In this document: positions 1-7,668 of the stretch, piece by piece
How positions within the stretch are numbered: the stretch's first letter is position 1
How the letters are laid out: every line of letters begins with the position of its first letter
Source: an uncultured Lachnospiraceae bacterium
GTDB taxonomy: Bacteria > Bacillota > Clostridia > Lachnospirales > Lachnospiraceae
Reading direction: 5' to 3'
Assembly: GCA_947630595.1 (NCBI GenBank)
Contig: CANRIG010000034.1
Coordinates: 1 to 32,651 of the forward strand
DNA length: 32,651 nt
The notes under the pieces: model-generated
The model's database searches: none
What the model was told of the DNA's origin: nothing
What the model saw: the letters and a program-made list of their open reading frames with translations, nothing else
Made by a program: the position numbers and the translations under genes

Positions 1-5
1 GATAA

Positions 6-77
6 TCCTCGATAGCTCAATGGTAGAGCATTCGGCTGTTAACCGAAGGGTTGTTGGTTCGAGCCCAACTCGGGGAG
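6..77 (+). tRNA. tRNA-Asn (anticodon GTT)
   Basis: A complete 72-nt cloverleaf can be folded. The seven-pair acceptor stem TCCTCGA/TCGGGGA tolerates one T-G pair, the anticodon stem is TTCGG/CCGAA around a loop holding GTT, and the T arm is GTTGG-TTCGAGC-CCAAC. The discriminator base is G77. No CCA follows, so the 3' end must be added after transcription. It is the first of three tRNA genes in the same direction. Confidence 0.96.
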
Positions 78-138
78 TTCTGAAATCAGATCAGGCAGTC
101 ACTGAAGCGGCTAACGATAGCCGCTAAGTGTACATCAG

Positions 139-210
139 GGCTCCATGGTCAAGCGGTTAAGACATCGCCCTTTCACGGCGGTAACCCGGGTTCGATTCCC
201 GGTGGAGTCA
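139..210 (+). tRNA. tRNA-Glu (anticodon TTC)
   Basis: A 72-nt cloverleaf with acceptor stem GGCTCCA/TGGAGTC, anticodon stem TCGCC/GGCGG around a loop containing TTC, and a T arm with the GGTTCGATTCC consensus. The discriminator is A210 and CCA is not encoded. The 61-nt spacer from tRNA-Asn shows no promoter I can defend, so the cluster is probably co-transcribed and processed. Confidence 0.96.
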
Positions 211-308
211 TTGTGCTGGACTGTGAAATTTGCGCACAGCATTTTAAAAGGTTCGGCATGCATCGCACGGAATCTGCACGCAATGCTCATTCAGTGCTTT
301 ATCGGTAA

Positions 309-379
309 GGCGCCATAGCCAAGAGGTAAGGCAGAGGTCTGCAAAACCTTTATCACCAGTTCAAATCTGGTTGGCGCCT
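309..379 (+). tRNA. tRNA-Cys (anticodon GCA)
   Basis: A 71-nt cloverleaf with acceptor stem GGCGCCA/TGGCGCC, anticodon stem GAGGT/ACCTT around a loop with GCA, and a T arm CCAGT-TCAAATC-TGG. The discriminator is T379 and CCA is not encoded. It closes the tRNA cluster and is followed at once by an intrinsic terminator. The 98-nt spacer before it shows no other feature. Confidence 0.95.
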
Positions 380-386
380 CTGGAAA

Positions 387-421
387 GACCCGGAAACCAT
401 AGCGTTCCGGGTCCTTTTTTT
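387..421 (+). terminator. Intrinsic terminator of the tRNA cluster
   Basis: A nine-pair perfect stem, GACCCGGAA with TTCCGGGTC, has a nine-nt loop and is followed by CTTTTTTT. It ends the tRNA transcript. In the opposite direction the T tract is weak, so it is not a convincing terminator for the convergent MFS gene. Confidence 0.93.
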
Positions 422-451
422 GCATATTTATCTGTTGATTTGGCAGCGGCC

Positions 452-1648
452 TCAGTCGGCGCTGACCTGCCTGCGCATCAGATACGACAGCGTCACAATC
501 AGGAGAATCGGGAACGCGATGCCGGCCAGCATGCCGGTTTTCATATCGCCGTTCAACTGGCCGGAGACGAAACCGATGACGGCCGGGCCGCCGGCGCAGC
601 CGAGGTCGCCGGCCAGCGCCAGAAAAGCGAACATTGCGGTGCCGCCGCCCGGAATTTTGCGGGCCGAGAGGCTGAACGTGCCGGGCCAGAGCACGCCGAC
701 GGAGAGGCCGCAGAGCGCGCAGCCGAGAAGATTGACGGCCGGCGAGGGAGCCAGCGAGGCCAGCAGGTAGCTGACGAGGCACAGGACTCCGCTGCAGATC
801 ATGTACTGATACAATGGTACTTTCTCACTGAATTTTGCGTACACAATTCTGGAAGTTCCCATCAGCAGGGCAAAGGCGCACGGGCCCGCGAGATCGCCGA
901 CGGTTTTGGACACGTGCAGGCTGGATTCGGCGAAGGCCGACGCCCACTGGCTGATTCCCTGCTCACAGGCCCCGGCGCAGACCATGAGAAGAATCATGAA
1001 CCAGAAGATGCCGGCGGAGGCCAGCTCGCGCACGGACATGCCGCCGCCTTCTTCCGTGAGGGAGGCAAGCGGCGTCTGCGTGAAATAGAGCGCGTCCGCA
1101 AACGGAAGAAGCGCCCACAGACAGGCCAGGACGCGCCAGTGCGCGATGCCGAATACCGTAAAAAACGCGGTGGAGAGCAGGATGACGGACGCGTGCCCCC
1201 AGCAGTAAAAGGAATGCAGCAGCCCCATGGCCGCCTTTTTGCTTTTGGTGGGGCAGGCTTCCACGATCGGGCTGATCAGCACCTCGATCAGTCCGCCGCC
1301 GATTGCGCAGACGGTGCCGGAGAGCAGCAGCCCGACAAACGGGTTCGGCAGCAGAGACGGCAGGAACGCATAGGATATGAGTCCGGAGCCGGAGCACAGC
1401 AGGGCGGCGACCGTACAGACGCGGTAGCCGATGCGGTCGACAAACCCGGCGGCCAGCAGGTCCACCAGAAGCTGAACGCTGAAATTGAAGGTGATCAGCA
1501 GTGCGATTTTTTCCAGCGTGACGCCGAACTCGCGTTGAAAGGTCAGGAAAAGCAGCGGAATAAAATTGTTGACCACCGCCTGCACGATATAGCCGATAAA
1601 ACATGCATAGAGTGTATGATTATAATTTTCGCGAATATTTGTCTTCAT
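452..1648 (-). CDS. MFS transporter
   Basis: A 398-residue integral membrane protein of the major facilitator superfamily, with about twelve hydrophobic segments in two halves, a cytoplasmic loop rich in Lys and Ser near the middle, and a Gly-rich segment (LCGLSVGVLWPG) in the C-terminal half. Its overall look recalls sugar-permease or fucose-permease-like MFS members, but the substrate cannot be read from the sequence. The start is set at MKTNIREN because the minus strand has ACGGAG six bases upstream. The frame stays open for 30 more codons, but that stretch carries the promoter. It is monocistronic, convergent with the tRNA cluster and divergent from the cupin gene. Confidence 0.85.
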   Translation of the reverse strand: MKTNIRENYNHTLYACFIGYIVQAVVNNFIPLLFLTFQREFGVTLEKIALLITFNFSVQLLVDLLAAGFVDRIGYRVCTVAALLCSGSGLISYAFLPSLLPNPFVGLLLSGTVCAIGGGLIEVLISPIVEACPTKSKKAAMGLLHSFYCWGHASVILLSTAFFTVFGIAHWRVLACLWALLPFADALYFTQTPLASLTEEGGGMSVRELASAGIFWFMILLMVCAGACEQGISQWASAFAESSLHVSKTVGDLAGPCAFALLMGTSRIVYAKFSEKVPLYQYMICSGVLCLVSYLLASLAPSPAVNLLGCALCGLSVGVLWPGTFSLSARKIPGGGTAMFAFLALAGDLGCAGGPAVIGFVSGQLNGDMKTGMLAGIAFPILLIVTLSYLMRRQVSAD

Positions 1649-1703
1649 AGAAAACTCCGTTCCGCCGCCCAAACGGCAGCATAAATATGCTTTGATCAGG
1701 GAT

Positions 1704-1732
1704 ATTGTATTAGAGCCGGGCCGGAAAGTCAA
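1704..1732 (-). promoter_or_regulatory. Promoter of the MFS gene
   Basis: On the minus strand TTGACT is followed after 17 bp by TACAAT, about 55 bp ahead of the chosen start codon. This supports the shorter start, since the longer reading frame would overlap the promoter. Confidence 0.75.
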
Positions 1733-1799
1733 ACACACTTTCCCGCCTTTTTGGCGCGGCGTGCCTTACTTAAATTTTTCTGAACAAAAGCATTAGAAG

Positions 1800-1828
1800 T
1801 TGACAATTTCAGGCGATTCTTTTAAGAT
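1800..1828 (+). promoter_or_regulatory. Promoter of the cupin gene
   Basis: TTGACA, 17 bp, then TAAGAT. It lies 56 bp upstream of the cupin start codon and probably also drives the zinc-ribbon protein gene behind it. Confidence 0.8.
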
Positions 1829-1884
1829 GATGGTATCAGAATCTGACAGGAAAAGCGCGTTGTCTGCGCGGAAGGGAGAAGGCT

Positions 1885-2226
1885 ATGGTCAGAAAAACAA
1901 CGACAGAAATCAGAACGAATATGAGGGGCGGAAACGGCGATGTGGAGCTGGAGCACATTCTGGCGGCTTCGGAGCTGAACGGCCACGGCAGGCTGTATGC
2001 GCGCATTCGCCTGAAGCCGGGCTGCAGCATCGGATATCATCAGCACATCGGCGACACGGAGCCGTATTTTATACTGGAGGGCCACGGCATCTTCGTGGAC
2101 AACGACGGTTCCAGAACGGAAGTGGGCCCGGGCGACGTGTGCCTGATCGAGGTGGGCCAGGGACACGCGATAGAAAATAATTCCAGTGAAGATCTGGTGT
2201 TTATGGCGCTTATTTATAACGAATAA
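1885..2226 (+). CDS. Single-domain cupin protein
   Basis: A 113-residue protein with one conserved beta-barrel cupin domain. The metal-binding motif 1 reads GCSIGYHQH with His52, His54 and Glu59, and motif 2 supplies His94 within VGQGHAIEN. A GPGDV turn precedes motif 2. Proteins of this size and pattern bind a divalent metal and act as small isomerases, dioxygenases or sensors; the reaction cannot be deduced here. A GGGAGAAGG site sits just ahead of the ATG. The zinc-ribbon gene follows after 32 bp in the same direction, so co-transcription is likely. Confidence 0.85.
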   Translation: MVRKTTTEIRTNMRGGNGDVELEHILAASELNGHGRLYARIRLKPGCSIGYHQHIGDTEPYFILEGHGIFVDNDGSRTEVGPGDVCLIEVGQGHAIENNSSEDLVFMALIYNE

Positions 2227-2258
2227 TAGAAACGGAATTCAAAAATGGAGGAAGCATC

Positions 2259-3419
2259 ATGAATTTTGACGAGTTCGGCAAGAAAGTAAAAAAATTTAGT
2301 AAAGATACGATGGAAGAAGTCCAGAAGATGAACGAGATCCGGCAGCTCAACGGCAAGGTAAACGACGCCAAGAAGCAGATCAACGGTCTTTACAAGGACA
2401 TGGGCAGAAAGCTCTATGAGCAGTACAGCGAATTTCCACTGGAGGGCTTCGACGCGGAAATCCAGGCCATCAATGAAAAAATCGCTCTGATCGAGAGCAC
2501 GAAGGCACAGATTCGGGACGTCAAGGGCGTTGTTCTCTGCCCGGCGTGCAATATGGAAGTCGCGAAAACCGAGCGTTTCTGCTCCAACTGCGGCAACAAG
2601 ATGCCGGAGCCGGTCTTCGAGGAGACTGAGGCTGAGGAGGAAACCGCGGAAGACGCAGCGGAGGAGGCTGCGGCAGCGGAAGAAACTGCAGAAAAGAAGG
2701 CGGACTCCGTGAAAGACGCGGCGAAAACGGTAGTGGATGCGGCGAAGGAAACCGCGGGAAAAGCGGCGGGCGCAGTGAAGGCAGCGGTGGATGCAGCGAA
2801 GGAAACCGTGGGAAAAGCAATGGGCGCGGTGAAAAACAGCGCGGAGACGGCAGTAGACGCAACGGAGTATGTCGTGGAAGACGCGGCGGAAGCGGCAGCG
2901 GACACAGCGGAAGAAACCGTAGAAGCGGCAGCGGATGCAGTGGAAGATGCTGCGAAAGCGGCAGCGGACACAGCAGAAGAAACCGCAGAGGCAGCAGCGA
3001 AAGCAGTAGGAGATGCAGCGGAAGCGGCAGCAGATACAGTGGAAGAAACCGCAGAAACGGCAGCGGACGCAGCAACGGATGCAGTGGAAGAAACCGCAGA
3101 GGCAGTGGCGGATGCAGTGGAAGAAACTGTAGAAGCAGCGGCGGATGCAGTAGGAGATGTAGCGGTAGCGGACACAGTGGAAGAAATCGTAGAAGCGGCA
3201 GCGGATGCAGTAGAAGATGCTGCGGACGTGGCAGCGGACACAGTGGAAGAAACCATAGAAGCAGCAGAGGATGCAGTGGAAAATACGGCAGAAGCGGCAG
3301 CGGATGTAGTAGAAAATGCAGCGGACGCGGTAACGGATGCAGTGGAAGACACGGCGGAAGCGGCAGAAGATACAGTGGAAGAGACTGCAGAAGCTGTGAA
3401 GGACGCGGCGGAAGACTGA
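2259..3419 (+). CDS. Zinc-ribbon protein with a long 11-residue-repeat (LEA-like) tail
   Basis: A 386-residue cytoplasmic protein without signal peptide or membrane segment. Residues 1-90 are a charged helical region. Residues 94-111 are a zinc ribbon, with CPAC and CSNC separated by ten residues. Residues from about 120 to the end are almost only Ala, Glu, Asp, Thr, Val and Lys. From residue 215 they fall into 11-residue units of the type D-[TA]-V-E-[ED]-[TA]-x-E-A-A-[AV], with one four-residue insertion near 270 and one shortened unit near 296. Before that, units are Lys-rich and less regular. Hendecads of this kind form amphipathic or right-handed coiled helices in LEA-3 proteins and synucleins. 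The function is unknown; a stress, membrane-surface or scaffold role is inference. The start is supported by TGGAGG ten bases upstream. Confidence 0.82.
   Translation: MNFDEFGKKVKKFSKDTMEEVQKMNEIRQLNGKVNDAKKQINGLYKDMGRKLYEQYSEFPLEGFDAEIQAINEKIALIESTKAQIRDVKGVVLCPACNMEVAKTERFCSNCGNKMPEPVFEETEAEEETAEDAAEEAAAAEETAEKKADSVKDAAKTVVDAAKETAGKAAGAVKAAVDAAKETVGKAMGAVKNSAETAVDATEYVVEDAAEAAADTAEETVEAAADAVEDAAKAAADTAEETAEAAAKAVGDAAEAAADTVEETAETAADAATDAVEETAEAVADAVEETVEAAADAVGDVAVADTVEEIVEAAADAVEDAADVAADTVEETIEAAEDAVENTAEAAADVVENAADAVTDAVEDTAEAAEDTVEETAEAVKDAAED
2901..3419 (+). repeat. 33-bp coding tandem repeats (hendecad array)
   Basis: About fifteen degenerate 33-bp units encode the hendecad tail. Units of the DTVEET type often alternate with units of the DAVED type, giving a partial 66-bp superperiod. 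The skewed composition leaves long open frames on the opposite strand, which are not genes. Confidence 0.9.
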
Positions 3420-3491
3420 CGGACAACGAAAGAAGGGCTGCCGCCGGTGGGAAAAGCGCGGCAGAAGAGTATAAAAGCAGGGGGAGCAGGA

Positions 3492-4568
3492 ATGTATTTT
3501 TATATACCGACGAAAATTTACAGTGAGCGGGATTGTGTAAAAAAATACGCTGCGCAGTGGACGGCGCTGGGGAAAAAGGCGCTGATTGTGACGGGGAAAA
3601 GCTCGGCCGGGAATGGCTCTCTGGCGGATGTCACGGAGGCTCTGCAGGAGCACGGCGTTTCCTGGTGTGTATTTGACGAGACGGAGGTGAACCCGTCCAT
3701 CGAGATGGTGATGCGGGTCCGCGACCTCGGCGTTGCGGAGCAGGCGGACTTCGTCATCGGAATCGGCGGAGGCTCGCCGATGGATGCGGCGAAGGCGGTC
3801 GCACTGATGATCGCGCACAAGGACAAAGGCGCGGAGTATCTCTACGAAAAGGGCGACGACAGCGCGCTCCCGGTGGTGGAGGTGGCGACCACCTGCGGCA
3901 CCGGCTCGGAGGTGACGCCGTACGCGATTCTCACCATCCATGCAAAGCGCACAAAATCCAGCCTTCCGCATAAGATATACCCGGCGTATGCGCTGGTGGA
4001 CGGCAAGTATCTGGTCAATGCGAAGCGAAGTATCCTGGTCAGCACCTCCGTGGACGCGCTGGGACATTTCATCGAGAGCTATATCAATACGAACGCGACG
4101 GATTTCAGCCGCATGCTCTGCGAATATGGGCTGGGCGTCTGGAGCAGCGTCAAAAACGTGCTGATCGGCGCAAACGTGACGGCCGAGGAATGTGACCGCC
4201 TGCTGTTTGCGTCCACGCTGGCCGGGATGGCGATCTCGCACACGGGCACCGCGCTGCCGCACGGATTGAGCTATTACCTGACCTATGAGAAAGGGATTCC
4301 GCACGGCACGGCAGTCGGCTATTTTCTGCCGGGCTATCTGGCGCAGGAGGGGCCGCTCGTGAGAAAGAAGATGCTGAGCCTGATCGGTTTCCCGGATATG
4401 CAATATTTTGTGGCATTTATGCACAATCTGATCGGGCCGATGCAGGCCGACGAGGAGCTGATCACCAGAGCGGTGCGGGGCATCATGTCCAATGAGGCGA
4501 AGCTGCGTAACGTGCCGTACAAGGTGACGGAAGATATGCTTTATCAGATTTGCAACATGGCATATTAA
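3492..4568 (+). CDS. Iron-containing alcohol dehydrogenase family protein
   Basis: A 358-residue NAD(P)-dependent alcohol dehydrogenase of the group III (iron) family. The nucleotide-binding motif GGGSPMDAAK spans residues 92-101, the TTCGTGSE segment follows at 133-140, and the metal ligands expected for the family are present: Asp188, His192, His257 and His271. Substrates in this family range from ethanol and butanol to propanediol and glycerol, so the exact one is open. At 358 residues it is slightly short of the usual 380 or so. The ATG at 3492 has GGGGAG close upstream; an in-frame start 15 codons earlier lacks a site. A perfect inverted repeat begins inside its last codons. Confidence 0.9.
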   Translation: MYFYIPTKIYSERDCVKKYAAQWTALGKKALIVTGKSSAGNGSLADVTEALQEHGVSWCVFDETEVNPSIEMVMRVRDLGVAEQADFVIGIGGGSPMDAAKAVALMIAHKDKGAEYLYEKGDDSALPVVEVATTCGTGSEVTPYAILTIHAKRTKSSLPHKIYPAYALVDGKYLVNAKRSILVSTSVDALGHFIESYINTNATDFSRMLCEYGLGVWSSVKNVLIGANVTAEECDRLLFASTLAGMAISHTGTALPHGLSYYLTYEKGIPHGTAVGYFLPGYLAQEGPLVRKKMLSLIGFPDMQYFVAFMHNLIGPMQADEELITRAVRGIMSNEAKLRNVPYKVTEDMLYQICNMAY

Positions 4569-4591
4569 ACTTGTGAAACAAGTTTAATATG
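4561..4591 (+). terminator. Strong hairpin at the end of the alcohol dehydrogenase gene
   Basis: A 13-bp perfect inverted repeat (CATATTAAACTTG / CAAGTTTAATATG) with a TGAAA loop includes the last codons and stop of the gene. There is no T tract, so it may protect the mRNA 3' end rather than terminate. Its right arm enters the first copy of the downstream array. Confidence 0.6.
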
Positions 4592-4830
4592 CCAACGAAA
4601 GAAAATACGAAGTATTTTCTTGAGTCTGGCTTCTAATTACGCAGTAATTCTAATATGCCAACGAAAGAAAATGCGAAGCATTTTCTTGAGTCTGGTTTTT
4701 AATAAAACAAGTTTAATATCCCAACGAAAGAAAATACAGAGTTTTTTCTTGAGTCTGGCTTTGGATTAAAGTAATTCTAATATGCCAATGAAAGAAAATG
4801 TGAAGTATTTTCTTGAGTCTGGCTCATAAT
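4586..4830 (+). repeat. Four tandem hairpin repeats of about 64 bp
   Basis: Four units start with AATAT at 4586-4587, 4652, 4715 and 4779, spaced 63-65 bp. Each has an outer pair of short arms (GCCA / TGGC in copy 1) around a ten-bp inner stem with a three-nt loop. The inner stem of copy 1 is AAGAAAATAC / GTATTTTCTT. Copy 2 changes both sides of one pair, copy 4 uses two G-U type pairs, and copy 3 has one mismatch. This fills the whole spacer between the alcohol dehydrogenase and cysE; no gene or clear promoter is seen in it. Confidence 0.9.
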
Positions 4831-4866
4831 AAATTGTCAGCAAAGTAAAAGAAAAGGGGAGCTGTA

Positions 4867-5811
4867 ATGGAAAGCTCAGAAAAAAATGATATCCGCCTAC
4901 TGGTCGGCGAGATCGTCCGCAGCTATCAGGACCATCCGCAGATCTGTAGCATCAACGAAAGATACCGGCTGAACAAGGAAACCATCATTGATCTTTTGGA
5001 GAAAATCCGTTACATTGTATTCCCGGGCTTTTTTGAGACGAAGAATCTGAAAGAAGATTCCATTGAATATCACATCGGCGAGCTGCTAGAGGATATTCAG
5101 TACCGTCTCACCAAGCAGGTGACCAAGGCGCTGTTCCACAGCGCCGAGCCGCCGGAGAGTGAGGAGGAAGCGCAGAAAAAAGCGGGCCGGATTGTGTACC
5201 GGTTTTTACAGCGGATTCCGGACCTGCGCTCCATTCTGGCGACAGATGTGCAGGCGGCCTACGACGGCGACCCGGCGGCGTTCAATACGGACGAGGTCAT
5301 TTTTTCCTATCCGGGCGTCTTTGCGATCACCGTCAACCGGATTGCGCACGAGCTGCACGTCCTGGGGGTTCCGCTGATTCCGCGTATCATGACGGAGTAC
5401 GCGCACAACCTGACCGGAATCGACATTCATCCGGGAGCGACCATCGGCAGCTATTTCTTTATCGACCACGGCACGGGCGTGGTCATCGGCGAGACGACGG
5501 AGATCGGAAAGGGCGCCAAGATTTATCAGGGTGTGACATTGGGTGCGCTCTCGACGCGCGGTGGGCAGACACTGAGAAATGTTAAGCGTCATCCGACATT
5601 GGAGGACTACGTCACCGTTTATTCCGGAGCCTCGATTCTGGGCGGGGACACGGTGATCGGGGAAGGCGCGATCATCGGTTCCAATGCGTTCATCACATCG
5701 TCGGTGCCGGGCGGTACCAGAGTCAGCATCAAAAACCCGGAGCTTCAGTTCAAGGGCCGTGTGAGCATGACTGAGCTCGGCCAGGAGGGCTTCTGGAAAG
5801 GGAACGGCTGA
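4867..5811 (+). CDS. cysE: Serine O-acetyltransferase
   Basis: A 314-residue enzyme that transfers acetyl from acetyl-CoA to L-serine, the first committed step of cysteine synthesis. Residues 1-160 form the alpha-helical N-terminal domain; from about 185 the left-handed beta-helix of hexapeptide repeats begins. Catalytic residues known from E. coli CysE are matched by Asp200-His201 in FIDHGTG and His242 in KRHPTLED, and DIHPGA at 186-191 is the usual entry into the helix. It has a longer N-terminal domain than the short EpsC-type proteins. An AGGGGAGC site precedes the ATG. No O-acetylserine sulfhydrylase gene is in the window. Confidence 0.95.
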   Translation: MESSEKNDIRLLVGEIVRSYQDHPQICSINERYRLNKETIIDLLEKIRYIVFPGFFETKNLKEDSIEYHIGELLEDIQYRLTKQVTKALFHSAEPPESEEEAQKKAGRIVYRFLQRIPDLRSILATDVQAAYDGDPAAFNTDEVIFSYPGVFAITVNRIAHELHVLGVPLIPRIMTEYAHNLTGIDIHPGATIGSYFFIDHGTGVVIGETTEIGKGAKIYQGVTLGALSTRGGQTLRNVKRHPTLEDYVTVYSGASILGGDTVIGEGAIIGSNAFITSSVPGGTRVSIKNPELQFKGRVSMTELGQEGFWKGNG

Positions 5812-5939
5812 TATGCAAGCGAGTATAATTATAAAGCGCAGATATACAAAACATAGATATACGAAGTGCAGAGCAAACATATAAAAAATACCGGTTACAA
5901 AAACGCAGATATTCAAGATAAAAAAGGGAGGCGCAGGAT

Positions 5940-6125
5940 ATGACAGACGCAGAACTGAGAAAAGAACAGCTGACAGAGGAAAAGACGGAGACGCCGGCAG
6001 GCGCACAGGCGGATACCGGACAGACGGCAGAGGAAAAGGCGGCTGTCAGCGAGACCTGGGCCGAGGAGACCATTGCCGACCTTGACGATTTCATCGAGTC
6101 TCAGGGGATTTACATTCGCCAGTGA
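5940..6125 (+). CDS. Small acidic protein of unknown function
   Basis: A 61-residue protein rich in Glu, Ala and Thr, without cysteine or membrane segment, ending in a more conserved-looking stretch (IADLDDFIESQGIYIRQ). Translation is supported by AAGGGAGG eight bases ahead of the ATG and by the tight 16-bp gap to maf. I do not recognise a family. The 128-bp A-rich spacer before it holds direct repeats of a GATATAC type but no promoter I can defend. Confidence 0.65.
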   Translation: MTDAELRKEQLTEEKTETPAGAQADTGQTAEEKAAVSETWAEETIADLDDFIESQGIYIRQ

Positions 6126-6141
6126 TTCTGCGGAGGACAAT

Positions 6142-6720
6142 ATGAGACAAATCATTCTGGCCTCGGCGTCGCCGAGAAGAAAAGAGCTGCTGGAGCAGAT
6201 CGGACTGGAATTTACCGTGGTTCCGGCGCACGGGGAAGAAATCATAACGGAGCGGGAACCGGCGAAGGTGGTCGAGGAATTGTCGCGGCAGAAAGCGCTG
6301 GAGGTGGCGGAACGGTTTCCGCAGGGAATCGTCATCGGCGCGGACACCGTGGTCTGCCTGGACGGCTGCATCATGGGCAAGCCGGCTGACAGGGCGGAGG
6401 CGCGGGATATGCTGCGCCGCCTGCAGGGCCGCGCACATTCCGTGTTTACCGGGGTCACGGTCATCGACGGAATCTCCGGGCACAGCCGTACTTTTTCCAG
6501 AGAAACGAAGGTGCATGTCAGCCCGATGACCGAGCAGGAGACAGAGGCCTATCTCGACACCGGGGAGCCCATGGATAAGGCCGGGGCCTACGGCATCCAG
6601 GGCAGGTTCGCGGCTTGGATTGAGCGTATCGAGGGCGACTACAGCAATGTGGTCGGACTGCCGGTGTCGGCTGTGTATCAGGCATTGCGGGACATCCTTG
6701 TAATAGAGCAGGCCCGTTGA
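6142..6720 (+). CDS. maf: Maf-like nucleoside triphosphate pyrophosphatase
   Basis: A 192-residue protein of the Maf/HAM1-fold house-cleaning pyrophosphatases, which hydrolyse non-canonical or canonical NTPs (dTTP and UTP in the YhdE type) to the monophosphate. The signature ASASPRRKELL is at residues 7-17, GADTVV at 66-71, MGKP at 78-81 and DKAGAYGIQG at 145-154, the expected order of active-site segments. The start with CGGAGG seven bases upstream gives the normal family length; an earlier in-frame start would overlap the small upstream gene. The last codon and stop lie inside the first copy of a 35-bp repeat. Confidence 0.95.
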   Translation: MRQIILASASPRRKELLEQIGLEFTVVPAHGEEIITEREPAKVVEELSRQKALEVAERFPQGIVIGADTVVCLDGCIMGKPADRAEARDMLRRLQGRAHSVFTGVTVIDGISGHSRTFSRETKVHVSPMTEQETEAYLDTGEPMDKAGAYGIQGRFAAWIERIEGDYSNVVGLPVSAVYQALRDILVIEQAR

Positions 6721-6890
6721 TCTGATGTTTGCGGCATATACTGCAGGTTCACTGATCTGAAAACTATGACATATGCTGCATGGTCACTGATCTGAAAACT
6801 ATGACATATGCTGCATGGTCACTGATCTGAGAACTATGATATATGCTGCGTGGTCATTGATCTGACAGCTGTGACGAACACTTCATGATA
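6716..6890. repeat. Five tandem 35-bp repeats in a convergent spacer
   Basis: Units start at 6716, 6751, 6786, 6821 and 6856. Copies 2 and 3 are identical, copy 4 differs at a few bases, and copies 1 and 5 are degenerate. Each begins with an RYTGATCTGA-like block and most contain ATATGCTGC. The array overlaps the stop codon of maf on the left and that of the minus-strand membrane protein on the right. There are no unique spacers, so it is not a CRISPR array. Confidence 0.93.
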
Positions 6891-7668
6891 TACTACTTTC
6901 TTCCAGCTGGAAGATCACATATGATCCGGCGTGTCCGATCTCATAAAATCCATATTCTTGAAAACGCTTGATTCGTTTTTCCGGCACGGCTGCAACCAGA
7001 AAATTGCAGCCGGCTTTTTTTGCGTATTTGGCGATGCGCTTGTATTTCGGCTTTTCGGCGTTGATGGCCTGATACAGGGTACTGGAGGCCTTGGTCAGGG
7101 CGCCCTTTTTGCGGCGGCCGTAGGGCATAAAGATTGAGGCGTCATACACGCGCACATAGGAAGCCACCGTTTCATCGCCGGCGAGCGTGATCTGCTCGAT
7201 GCCGTCCTTTTCCGCTTCCGCGTTTACCACGTCGCAGATGTGCGCGACCTCGTTGGGAACCTTCTGGTAATTGGCCGCCAGATAGTAATTGCCGGAGCGG
7301 AACATGTCCTCGCCGCTCAGCGCGATCACGCCGGTGAACACGAGCAGCAAAAGCGCCTTTGCGGGCCGCGAACGGCGGGCTTTCAGAAACTGCGTTCCCG
7401 CCAGCGCGATCACGGGCGCGGTCGGGAGCAGCCAGAGGATGCGCCAGTAAACGCTGTCGCCGATGCAGGCGCGGATGATGACCGCGGTCAGAGGGCACAA
7501 GAACAGAAACAGCACAGCCAGCGAATAAAGGAGTATCTGCCGGGTGCTCTTTTCTTTGCGCCGGAAGATCAGCAGGTAGAGCGCGGCGGCCAGAAACAGA
7601 TACTGATAAAATCCGTCGCCCCAGTAATAGCCCCACATGGTGGCGATCCATTGCATTACAGCGTTCAT
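6883..7668 (-). CDS. Membrane protein with four predicted helices and a soluble C-terminal domain
   Basis: A 261-residue protein. Hydrophobic segments lie at about 20-36, 43-66, 76-96 and 103-119, followed by a soluble domain from about 125 to the end. The N-terminus is aromatic (MWGYYWGDGFYQY) and a WRILWLLP motif precedes the third helix. The layout, helices then an extracytoplasmic domain, is like the C-terminal half of GT-C-type membrane proteins, but I do not recognise a named family. The start is chosen for AAGGA nine bases upstream; the frame remains open for 62 codons of hairpin-rich sequence ahead of it. It lies behind the other membrane protein gene on the same strand. Confidence 0.7.
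   Translation of the reverse strand: MNAVMQWIATMWGYYWGDGFYQYLFLAAALYLLIFRRKEKSTRQILLYSLAVLFLFLCPLTAVIIRACIGDSVYWRILWLLPTAPVIALAGTQFLKARRSRPAKALLLLVFTGVIALSGEDMFRSGNYYLAANYQKVPNEVAHICDVVNAEAEKDGIEQITLAGDETVASYVRVYDASIFMPYGRRKKGALTKASSTLYQAINAEKPKYKRIAKYAKKAGCNFLVAAVPEKRIKRFQEYGFYEIGHAGSYVIFQLEESSIS

Noticed and set aside
2901-3419. Collagen-like or cell-surface repeat protein
   Set aside because: There is no Gly-X-Y pattern, signal peptide or anchor; the period is 11 residues.
2214-4424. A very long open frame on the minus strand opposite the zinc-ribbon protein and alcohol dehydrogenase genes
   Set aside because: It mirrors the repeat-rich coding strand, gives a biased Arg, Cys and Phe-rich product without a recognisable domain, and crosses two well-supported genes.
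4586-4830. Series of ordinary intrinsic terminators
   Set aside because: The stems are not followed by T tracts after the outer arms, and four in a row with preserved pairing is not typical.
6716-6890. CRISPR array
   Set aside because: The units are directly adjacent with no unique spacers and no cas genes are nearby.
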